From the NCBI GenBank assembly GCA_027316975.1, contig DAHVFL010000112.1:1-11300 (forward strand): a stretch of DNA of 11,300 nucleotides. The letters are read 5' to 3'. The translations under genes were made by a program, and so were the position numbers. This DNA is from Chloroflexota bacterium (GTDB taxonomy: Bacteria; Chloroflexota; Ktedonobacteria; Ktedonobacterales; Ktedonobacteraceae). Positions 1 through 4,896 of the stretch are shown piece after piece (position 1 is the stretch's first letter; every line of letters begins with the position of its first letter). Under the pieces are notes generated by a model that was not told the DNA's origin, did not search any database, and was given only the letters and a program-made list of their open reading frames with translations.

Positions 1-1236
1 GAGAGGGACATGCGCGGCGGCGAGGGCGAGCAGGGTGGTGGGCAGGGTCTCGCCGGGGAGCGAACCGCCGCCGGTGGTTGATTCGCCGCGCTGCGTATGC
101 GCTGTGATGCCCTGCTTCTGCAATTGCGACGCCCACCGGGTGGCGCGACTGGCAAGCGAGGCGGGGGTTGCCGAGATCATTTGCCAGATGGGAATATGGG
201 TTGCCGCCTCCTCGCGCTGGTAGTGGCGCAGGGTGGCTTCCAGCGCGGCCAGCGTCATTTTATCGGTGCGCACGGCGCGCATAAGCGGGTGTTTAGCGAT
301 GCGTTTGATGACATCAGCTTTGCCCGCGATGATGCCTGCCTGCGGGCCGCCGAGCAACTTATCGCCGGAGAAACATACGACATCCGCGCCTGCCGCAATG
401 CTTTCCTGGGGCATGGGTTCGTGTCCCAGGCCGTACCGTTCGCTTTGGAGCAGGCAACCGCTGCCGAGATCGTCCATTACCAGCAGTCCATGCCGGTGCG
501 CCAGTTCGGCCAGTGCGCCGGTGGATACCGTTTCAACGAAGCCTACCAGGCGAAAATTGCCGGGGTGGACGGTTAATAGCATGGCTGTGCGCTCGCTCAG
601 GGCCGCTTCGTAATCGGCGAGGCGCGTGCGGTTGGTGGCGCCAACTTCGACCAACTGGCAGCCGCTTTGACGCATGACATCGGGGATGCGAAAGCCGCCG
701 CCGATCTCCACCAGTTGACCGCGCGAAATAATTACCTCGCGCCCGCTTGCCAGCGCACTAAGCGCCAGCAGTACTGCCGCCGCGTTGTTGTTCGTGACGA
801 GCGCGGCTTCGGCGCCGGTCAATGCGCAGAGCAGCGCGGCGACGTGGGTATGACGGGAGCCGCGTTCGCCAGCTTCCAGGTCATATTCGAGGTTGGAGTA
901 GCCGCTCGCTGCCTCCTGTATGGCCGAGAGCGCGGCCTGGCTCAAGGGCGAGCGGCCCAGGTTGGTATTGATAATCACGCCTGTCGCATTGATGACGGGA
1001 CGGAGGTTAGGCCGATTTTCGCGTTCCAGTAGACGGGCTGTGCCGGCTAACAACTCTTCATACGAGGGGCAAAGCGCGCCCTCGCGGATGGCAGCGCGCG
1101 CGTTGACGAGGCTGGCACGGACTGCGCGCAGGGTCAGCGGGCGCGAATAGTCGCGCATAAGCTGCTGCCCCGTCGTTGATTGCAGCAATTCATCGATAGA
1201 GGGCAAGAGGCGCAGTTGTTCCAACTCAACGTTCAT
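1..1236 (-). CDS. selA: L-seryl-tRNA(Sec) selenium transferase, C-terminus cut by window edge
   Basis: SelA is a PLP-dependent enzyme that converts Ser-tRNA(Sec) to Sec-tRNA(Sec) using selenophosphate. The minus strand reads open from 1236 to the left edge (412 codons), so roughly the last 50 residues of a usual ~460-aa SelA are missing. Visible landmarks in order: N-terminal LPSIDELL, INATGVIINTNLGR, YSNLEYDLEAGERGSRH, TGAEAALVTNNNAAAV, GQLVEIGGGFRIPDVM, VGATNRT and FSGDKLLGGPQAGII. The last contains the PLP lysine as K293, close to K295 of the E. coli enzyme. An in-frame ATG at 1249-1251 would add five residues; neither start has a well-spaced Shine-Dalgarno, and 1236 was chosen because its N-terminus fits the family. 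It lies 26 nt (or 11 nt) after the MazF-like gene, so the two are probably cotranscribed. Its presence implies selenocysteine synthesis, and selB or selD may lie further left, outside the window. Confidence 0.95.
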   Translation of the reverse strand, partial: MNVELEQLRLLPSIDELLQSTTGQQLMRDYSRPLTLRAVRASLVNARAAIREGALCPSYEELLAGTARLLERENRPNLRPVINATGVIINTNLGRSPLSQAALSAIQEAASGYSNLEYDLEAGERGSRHTHVAALLCALTGAEAALVTNNNAAAVLLALSALASGREVIISRGQLVEIGGGFRIPDVMRQSGCQLVEVGATNRTRLADYEAALSERTAMLLTVHPGNFRLVGFVETVSTGALAELAHRHGLLVMDDLGSGCLLQSERYGLGHEPMPQESIAAGADVVCFSGDKLLGGPQAGIIAGKADVIKRIAKHPLMRAVRTDKMTLAALEATLRHYQREEAATHIPIWQMISATPASLASRATRWASQLQKQGITAHTQRGESTTGGGSLPGETLPTTLLALAAAHVPL

Positions 1237-1262
1237 AATAGGCCATTCCATCTCTTCAGAGG

Positions 1263-1694
1263 TTAATGGAGCGAATAAAACATGGTGATTGCCAGGCTAT
1301 TGGCAATCTTGCCCATGATCGAGCGCAGATCAGCATCGTTCAATCTGCAAATGGCGTACTGGTCCGCCAGCAAGCTGCGCAGCACGGCATACAGTAATTC
1401 TGTCTTGACGAGGCTGTCGGTGTCAAGCAGTGGGTAATCGCGTTTTAAGAGCAGGTGGTGATAGGGGCGCAATTTTCCGCGATAGGAGGTGAGGGCAACC
1501 ACGTTGACGGCCCCGGCATGGCGGCAAAAGGGATCGCTGGAAACGACGAGAGCGGGGTGCCAATCAAGAATGCGTTTCTCTTCGATGCCTGGTGGCAGTG
1601 AAGGATATCCAAAGTTCACCCAGTACACCATGCCGAATTGCACGGGTGTCTGATAGGTCAGCGCATCCGGTAGGAGATCTGGTGGATGAGGCAT
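1263..1694 (-). CDS. PemK/MazF-like type II toxin family protein
   Basis: A 143-aa protein with the MazF/PemK layout. After a ~19-residue lead-in comes GMVYWVNFGYP (21-31), like the conserved first strand with 'G.V.WV.FG'. Then come HPALVVSSD (46-54), VNVVALTS (63-70), HHLLLK (79-84) and DSLVKTELLYAVLRSLL (93-109), matching the later strands and the 'S.v..e.i..l....l' segment. Family members are usually sequence-specific endoribonucleases neutralised by a small antitoxin encoded just upstream. Here W45-H46 occupies the place where many MazF proteins have a basic residue before P-A-x-V-V-S, so activity cannot be assumed. The ATG at 1692-1694 has no strong Shine-Dalgarno; translation may be coupled to the 74-aa gene 40 nt upstream. 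selA follows directly. The family call is fairly secure; working toxin activity is inference. Confidence 0.75.
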   Translation of the reverse strand: MPHPPDLLPDALTYQTPVQFGMVYWVNFGYPSLPPGIEEKRILDWHPALVVSSDPFCRHAGAVNVVALTSYRGKLRPYHHLLLKRDYPLLDTDSLVKTELLYAVLRSLLADQYAICRLNDADLRSIMGKIANSLAITMFYSLH

Positions 1695-1734
1695 TGCACA
1701 CTACAAATTTTCTGTATTACGTTTACGAACACAA

Positions 1735-1959
1735 CTAGGGCCGGGCAAATGCTACAGAAGCGTAGGCAGGAATCTCAGTCACCTCAAGTTCTCCCTGAAG
1801 ACAAGCGCAGCTGAGTGACCAGGAGCATTGAACAAGACTTAGACGTTCTGCGCGTTCATCCTGGCTCTCTTCTTGTAAAGCGGCAGTTATGATATCCATT
1901 TCGTGCTGGTACTGTTCCATAAGGAATGAAGAACGGCTATAGTCGTTGTTTGTTGCCAT
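1735..1959 (-). CDS. Small acidic unknown protein, candidate antitoxin for the MazF-like gene
   Basis: A 74-aa protein of no recognised family. The ATG at 1957-1959 was chosen because GAGG stands 7 nt upstream; a longer frame reaching 2079 would begin within the -10/start-site region of the likely promoter and is rejected. The protein has no lysine, four arginines and about a dozen acidic residues, mostly in a helical stretch at positions 15-40. Its tail holds CSWSLSCACLQ (45-55) and a hydrophobic end. Being small, acidic, promoter-proximal and directly before a MazF-like gene is the usual position of a MazE-type antitoxin. No AbrB-type, ribbon-helix-helix or Phd motif is visible, so that role is inferred from context only. 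It could instead be an unrelated small regulatory protein. Confidence 0.55.
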   Translation of the reverse strand: MATNNDYSRSSFLMEQYQHEMDIITAALQEESQDERAERLSLVQCSWSLSCACLQGELEVTEIPAYASVAFARP

Positions 1960-2050
1960 ACAGAAACCTCTTTGTTCCAAACTACACGTTGTTGAACTGC
2001 ATAAAACCATGAGGTGTAACGGTTGTGCTTTTTTTTCTCTAACGATGCTG

Positions 2051-2079
2051 ATTATACCAGCAAATATTGCCAGAAGCAA
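2051..2079 (-). promoter_or_regulatory. Extended -10 promoter for the small protein-mazF-selA unit
   Basis: On the minus strand the motif is TTGCTT, 17 bp, then TATAAT, with TGG directly before the -10, giving an extended -10 (TGnTATAAT). GCTG and CAGC flank the -10 as a short inverted repeat. The inferred start near 2044 leaves a leader of about 85 nt before the ATG at 1959. The rest of the 1960-2149 gap shows no convincing gene or terminator. Confidence 0.6.
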
Positions 2080-2149
2080 GTATTTTGGGGGGCAATTTTA
2101 TAACCGGGTCAAAAACTGTGGAGAGAGTGTGATGAAAGAAAGCTCTTGC

Positions 2150-2692
2150 TTATCGCTGTTCTTCATCAGGCAACACTTCAATGAGTTCCGCGACATCAAC
2201 TTTTAAAGCCCTTGCGATCTTCTCAAGGGTACTCACTGTTACATCCTTCATCTCATTGTCCCAGATAGCCCGTATCGTGTTATAGTTAATATCAGCCATA
2301 CGGCTCAACCTGGACATGTTGATCTTCTTAGCTTCTGCAATTTCCCGAATCTTTAATCGTACCGGTTCAGCTTCAACAGAAGTATTGAGGAGAAGATGCC
2401 CTCGACGAAGCATTTCGTTTATCCAGTACCTTTCCCGCTTGTAAGCGACTTCGCGCTGCTTACTGGTGTTCTGGATTGTCTCTAATATTTGTATGAGAGG
2501 GGATAGACCTGGCTGTCCTAATTCCTTAATCCAACGCTTCTCTTGCTGTCCAATTCCAACACATTGTAGATGTTCATAAAATCTGCGCTTTACATCATTG
2601 CTGACGCCTACATAGCATATTGCCTGATCTCGTGGGTCAATGAGCGCATAGATTTGATATTGCTTTGCAAGCCATCCTGGCTGTTCCAGCAT
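2150..2692 (-). CDS. GIY-YIG nuclease-domain protein fused to XRE-type HTH
   Basis: A 180-aa two-domain protein. Residues 12-104 look like a compact GIY-YIG nuclease: QIYALID (13-19, 'GIY' degenerate to QIY), CYVGVSND (26-33, the 'YIG' motif as YVG), then the VKRRFYEHL helix (34-42) with a candidate catalytic Arg (R36/R37). Next are RERYWI (86-91) with candidate Glu E88, and LLLN ending at N103. Residues 112-172 form an XRE/Cro-CI-type HTH: IREIAEAKKINMSRLSR, then INYNTIRAI, then STLEKIARALKVDVAELI. GIY-YIG domains cut or nick DNA; XRE domains bind operators. The fusion could be a targeted nuclease or a self-regulating one. The ATG at 2692 is preferred because GGAGG lies 11 nt upstream; a TTG at 2725 would add 11 residues without a clear Shine-Dalgarno. 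It follows the small HTH gene, probably in one operon. Target and cleavage activity are unknown. Confidence 0.75.
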   Translation of the reverse strand: MLEQPGWLAKQYQIYALIDPRDQAICYVGVSNDVKRRFYEHLQCVGIGQQEKRWIKELGQPGLSPLIQILETIQNTSKQREVAYKRERYWINEMLRRGHLLLNTSVEAEPVRLKIREIAEAKKINMSRLSRMADINYNTIRAIWDNEMKDVTVSTLEKIARALKVDVAELIEVLPDEEQR

Positions 2693-2703
2693 ATGAATAT
2701 TGA

Positions 2704-2708
2704 CCTCC
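2704..2708 (-). promoter_or_regulatory. Shine-Dalgarno deciding the GIY-YIG/HTH start
   Basis: GGAGG on the minus strand stands 11 nt before the ATG at 2690-2692. It lies inside the alternative TTG-start reading frame, which argues for translation from the internal ATG. Confidence 0.5.
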
Positions 2709-2739
2709 GTTGCTAAATCCAGCAACTTTGAGAGAACAT

Positions 2740-2949
2740 CTAGTGCTTACTGTCGTCTACTGGATGTGGACGATTAAGTTTGTCTAAATCAACCTTGCGA
2801 TAGTACACCCGCTTCGTAACTCCTCTTGTATGCTTTTGTATGCCGTAAACTTCTGCCCTTCTACGAAGAGTATCGCGCGTGATACCGCCCAGGTAATCAC
2901 AGGCTTCTTCTACTGTATAATATTCCTCATTATCGATGATGATTGGCAT
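2740..2949 (-). CDS. Small excisionase/MerR-like HTH DNA-binding protein
   Basis: A 69-aa protein whose centre, YYTVEEACDYLG followed by ITRDTLRRRAEVYGI, matches the helix-turn-helix plus wing of the HTH_17/excisionase-like family. A wing follows (TRGVTKRVYYRKVDLDKL). Such proteins act as excision directionality factors, antitoxin-type repressors or small regulators. The chosen ATG (2947-2949) has AGGAGG 12 nt upstream. An in-frame GTG at 3037-3039, four nt after AAGGAG, would add 30 residues of less convincing sequence; it remains possible. The gene is promoter-proximal in the left arm of the divergent block, 47 nt before the GIY-YIG/HTH gene, and is a natural candidate to bind the palindrome at 3098-3119. 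Whether it controls excision or only transcription is not shown. Confidence 0.7.
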   Translation of the reverse strand: MPIIIDNEEYYTVEEACDYLGGITRDTLRRRAEVYGIQKHTRGVTKRVYYRKVDLDKLNRPHPVDDSKH

Positions 2950-3064
2950 AAACTCGCTAGACCTCCTTTTAGTAGTAGGTACACGCAAGTATACGCCAAT
3001 ACCCTGCTCTACGCAACCAATTTGTGTTTTTCTCAGCACTAATCTCCTTAATAACGCTAATCTA

Positions 3065-3093
3065 TTGACTAATTGCGCTTTATATATTAGTAT
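3065..3093 (+). promoter_or_regulatory. Candidate plus-strand promoter of the divergent block
   Basis: TTGACT (3065-3070), 17 bp, TAGTAT (3088-3093). The -35 matches five of six consensus bases and the -10 four of six. Initiation near 3100 would fall inside the palindrome, so a protein bound there would block it. It would drive the 90-aa gene and the PD-(D/E)XK nuclease. Confidence 0.45.
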
Positions 3094-3120
3094 TATAGCA
3101 TAGTAATGCATAACTATGCA
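3092..3120 (-). promoter_or_regulatory. Candidate minus-strand promoter for the HTH and GIY-YIG/HTH genes
   Basis: On the minus strand there is a perfect TATAAT (3092-3097) and a weak -35, TGCATA (3115-3120), at 17-bp spacing. The spacer is occupied almost entirely by the palindrome. Transcription would give a leader of about 135 nt before the ATG at 2949. Apart from the two possible starts described for the HTH gene, nothing else was recognised in this leader. Confidence 0.5.
3098..3119. promoter_or_regulatory. 22-bp near-perfect palindromic operator candidate
   Basis: Arms GCATAGT and ACTATGC are exact reverse complements, and the two 11-bp halves differ at one symmetric pair only. A second, offset perfect inverted repeat (TGCATA-AC-TATGCA, 3107-3120) overlaps it. 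The site lies in the -35/-10 spacer of the minus promoter and at the predicted start of the plus promoter, the expected place for a dimeric repressor controlling both arms. The HTH protein or the XRE domain encoded next door are the obvious candidates to bind it. Confidence 0.55.
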
Positions 3121-3163
3121 GTATTCGCAGGTGTACAAGGTACCGGGAAAGAGAGCAGTAGAT

Positions 3164-3436
3164 ATGACAACATGGATCAACACCGAAACAAATGTAAGGA
3201 CACTAATTGTAGTTGAGCATGAAGAGATGTTGCAAGGTTATCGTCTCGGTAGGATCTGGCTACTGCATGGAGAATGGGAGGGGGATATACTGGGAAGTAC
3301 CTACTTGATTGATAACCTCAAGTGGATGACCAAGCGCGGTTGGTTCAATGGTGAGCATGATGATTGCCTGAACTGGCATATTGGTTTCCTTCTGGGAATG
3401 CTGAGCAACGGTATACCTGCGCAAGAGGGAGAGTAG
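3164..3436 (+). CDS. Hypothetical 90-aa protein of the accessory block
   Basis: No family was recognised. The ATG at 3164 was chosen because GAGAG lies 8 nt upstream; an earlier in-frame ATG at 3116 sits inside the operator palindrome and lacks a leader. The protein is Trp-rich for its size (W5, then single Trp residues spread to near position 70), with LGRIWLLHGEWEGDILGSTYL in the middle and a C-terminal half reading WHIGFLLGML. It has no signal peptide, and the hydrophobic stretch is too short for a convincing membrane helix. It ends 29 nt before the nuclease gene in the same orientation, so both are probably expressed together. A partner or modulator of the nuclease is possible but is guesswork. 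Confidence 0.55.
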   Translation: MTTWINTETNVRTLIVVEHEEMLQGYRLGRIWLLHGEWEGDILGSTYLIDNLKWMTKRGWFNGEHDDCLNWHIGFLLGMLSNGIPAQEGE

Positions 3437-3465
3437 CAGCTAATAAAGTAGGAGAAGAGAAAAAT

Positions 3466-3909
3466 ATGGGAAAGACACAGAATGCAGGATTAATCGGACA
3501 AACGGCTGTGTTAAATCGGCTGGTGCAACTTGGATATGAAGTACTTATGCCCTGGGCAGATTATCTTGGCTACGATCTTGCCTATCTAGTAGACAAAGAG
3601 GAAACACACTTCGGGTTCTTCAAATTTCGGACGGTGGAAGTGGTGCGCGTTCAATGTAAAGTCGCATGGTTGTCAAAGGACGGCGGCTACATCGCGTTCA
3701 ATACACATAAGCTGACTAATCGCCTGACAAAGAAGGCGAGCTACCACGGAATAGCCGAGTGGTTCGGAGTGTATTCCCCTGATACGGGAAAGGTGTATAT
3801 GGTAGCTGTATCCGAATCAGGAAAAGGCTCGGAGATGAAATTGCGACTCCATCCCACCAGGAATAATCAGGAGAAATATGTGAATTGGGCGAAGGATTAT
3901 GAGTTTTAA
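3466..3909 (+). CDS. PD-(D/E)XK nuclease, PDDEXK_5 / I-Ssp6803I-like
   Basis: A 147-aa protein with the layout of the PDDEXK_5 family, which includes the homing endonuclease I-Ssp6803I. Seen in order: an N-terminal helix NAGLIGQTAVLNRLVQLGYEV, MPWADYLGYDLAYLV with candidate catalytic D37, then RVQCKVAWL with Q63-x-K65 as the (D/E/Q)xK motif, and the family-typical tail LRLHPTRNNQEKYVNWAKDYEF. The usual acidic residue of the first helix appears to be replaced (Gly-Gln-Thr), so catalysis is not certain. The ATG at 3466 is preferred over the longer frame because AGGAGA lies about 10 nt upstream. The gene follows the 90-aa gene by 29 nt, and the last base of its stop codon is the discriminator position of the opposite-strand tRNA-Thr. 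I-Ssp6803I itself sits in a tRNA intron, which makes this position notable. Function here is inferred. Confidence 0.75.
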   Translation: MGKTQNAGLIGQTAVLNRLVQLGYEVLMPWADYLGYDLAYLVDKEETHFGFFKFRTVEVVRVQCKVAWLSKDGGYIAFNTHKLTNRLTKKASYHGIAEWFGVYSPDTGKVYMVAVSESGKGSEMKLRLHPTRNNQEKYVNWAKDYEF

Positions 3910-3980
3910 GCCGGTGATCGGATTTGAACCGATGACCCTCGCTTTACAAGAGCGACGCTCTGCCACTGAGCTACACCGGC
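3909..3980 (-). tRNA. tRNA-Thr (anticodon UGU)
   Basis: The minus strand folds into a full cloverleaf: acceptor GCCGGTG/CACCGGC, D stem GCTC/GAGC, anticodon stem TCGCT/AGCGA with loop CTTGTAA (anticodon TGT), five-base variable loop, T stem ATCGG/CCGAT with loop TTCAAAT, discriminator T. CCA is not encoded. All stems pair perfectly, so the gene is probably functional. Its 3' end touches the nuclease stop codon. Confidence 0.95.
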
Positions 3981-4025
3981 ACGATGTTTTTGCTGTCCCG
4001 ATAACGAGGTAGAATAAACAGAAGA

Positions 4026-4051
4026 ACGCTCTACCACTGAGCTACATCGGC
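4026..4051 (-). pseudogene. Truncated tRNA relic (5' part only)
   Basis: Reading leftwards from 4051, the first 26 bases match the 5' part of the neighbouring tRNA-Thr (acceptor strand, D arm) at all but two positions. Past the D stem the similarity stops: the next bases (TTCTTCTGTTTATTC) cannot form an anticodon stem and no T arm follows. It lies 45 bp upstream of the intact tRNA in the same orientation. It could be a decayed tandem tRNA or the scar of an insertion or recombination event in a tRNA gene. Confidence 0.65.
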
Positions 4052-4073
4052 ATCTCGTCCATTGGACACCTGT

Positions 4074-4082
4074 AATATACCA
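4074..4082 (-). promoter_or_regulatory. Possible extended -10 element for the tRNA
   Basis: On the minus strand TGG is followed by TATATT, an extended -10. No good -35 stands 16-18 bp upstream. It would read through the tRNA relic into tRNA-Thr. Confidence 0.3.
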
Positions 4083-4121
4083 TATGTGTCAAGATGAAAT
4101 GCTTGCCAGTCAATTCGCCCC

Positions 4122-4150
4122 TTGTAGAACACTTATCCGTGTGGTATACT
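4122..4150 (+). promoter_or_regulatory. Candidate promoter of the MBL-pyrG operon
   Basis: TTGTAG (4122-4127), 17 bp, TATACT (4145-4150). The -10 matches five of six consensus bases and the -35 three of six. Initiation would be close to 4157, the foot of the leader hairpin. Confidence 0.5.
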
Positions 4151-4156
4151 ATGTTT

Positions 4157-4182
4157 CGGGCGAGGACAGCAGTCCCCGCCCG
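4157..4182 (+). promoter_or_regulatory. GC-rich leader hairpin before the MBL gene
   Basis: CGGGCG pairs with CGCCCG and GGAC with GTCC around one A-C mismatch, with loop AGCA. It lies at or near the 5' end of the predicted transcript. No long T run follows, so it is not an obvious terminator; it may stabilise the 5' end or regulate pyrG. Bacterial pyrG leaders of some phyla regulate by reiterative transcription, but no such initiation tract is evident here. Confidence 0.4.
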
Positions 4183-4211
4183 ACTTTATTGTGAAAAGCG
4201 AATAAGGCTCA

Positions 4212-4883
4212 ATGGAAATTTCATGGTTGGGCCACTCATGCTTCATGCTGCGTGGCAAAAATGTTACTCTAATCACCGATCCCTATTCTCCTCAACCCGA
4301 ACACCCCCAGGGGGAAATGCAAAAGGTCAGGGAGGGCAAGATCAATGCCCCCATCGTCACCATCAGCCATAACCACCCCGGCCATAACTTCGTGGAAGGC
4401 ATTAAGGGAATGAGTGGGAATCTTCGTGTGGTGCGCGGCCCCGGCGAATATGAGATCAGTGACGTGTTGATTACCGGCGTCCCCTCCTACCACGACGCGA
4501 AGCGCGGCGCGGAACGCGGACGCAATACCATTTATATTATTCACATGGATGACCTCGTGATCTGTCACCTGGGAGACCTGGGCCACATATTGCAAGAAGA
4601 ACAACTTGAAGAAGTTGCCGATGCCGACATCCTGTTGATCCCTATTAGCGGCTCCAATACGCTCAGCGCGGCGCAGGCTGCCGAGGTGATTAGCCAGGTT
4701 GAACCGCATGTGGTCATTCCAATGCATTATCGCCCCTCTACAGGCACAGGTGAGGGGCCAGACCCCCTCGATAAATTTTGCCGGGAAATGGGGATCGAGG
4801 CGGTAAACGTGCAGCCAAAGCTCACTATTCTCCGGAGTAGTTTGCCGGTAGAAACGCAGGTTGTCATCCTTTCTCAGCGCTGA
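4212..4883 (+). CDS. MBL-fold (UlaG/Lactamase_B_3-like) protein with altered metal motif
   Basis: A 223-aa metallo-beta-lactamase-fold protein of the UlaG-like group. Motifs: WLGHSCF (5-11), ITDPY (21-25), then SHNHPGH (52-58), GPGEYEI (76-82), SYHDAKRG (92-99), ICHLGDLGH (117-125), IPISG (143-147) and IPMHYR (169-174). Family members bind one or two metal ions and hydrolyse phosphodiesters, lactones or similar substrates. The signature HxHxDH is HNHPGH here: the Asp that normally binds the second metal is Gly57, one base change from GAC. The remaining His and Asp ligands (H53, H55, H58, D122, H172) look present. The ATG at 4212 has a weak AAGG just upstream. pyrG starts 13 nt after the stop, so the two share an operon. 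The substrate is unknown. Confidence 0.85.
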   Translation: MEISWLGHSCFMLRGKNVTLITDPYSPQPEHPQGEMQKVREGKINAPIVTISHNHPGHNFVEGIKGMSGNLRVVRGPGEYEISDVLITGVPSYHDAKRGAERGRNTIYIIHMDDLVICHLGDLGHILQEEQLEEVADADILLIPISGSNTLSAAQAAEVISQVEPHVVIPMHYRPSTGTGEGPDPLDKFCREMGIEAVNVQPKLTILRSSLPVETQVVILSQR

Positions 4884-4896
4884 CCAGGAGGGTCCT

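Noticed and set aside
35..1150. Several overlapping plus-strand ORFs
   Set aside because: They are shadows of selA: the minus strand carries a continuous, motif-complete SelA frame over the same bases.
2693..2725. TTG start adding 11 residues to the GIY-YIG/HTH protein
   Set aside because: It lacks a clear Shine-Dalgarno, while GGAGG stands before the internal ATG at 2692.
3116..3163. Earlier ATG for the 90-aa protein
   Set aside because: It lies inside the operator palindrome almost at the predicted transcription start, with no Shine-Dalgarno.
3909..4051. Classical integrase attachment-site pair
   Set aside because: Integrases usually leave a duplicated 3' tRNA end; here the extra copy is a 5' part and no integrase gene is in the window.
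4868..4896. Longer pyrG N-terminus starting at 4861
   Set aside because: It overlaps the MBL gene end; the ATG at 4897 has AGGAGGG upstream and gives the family's usual N-terminus.
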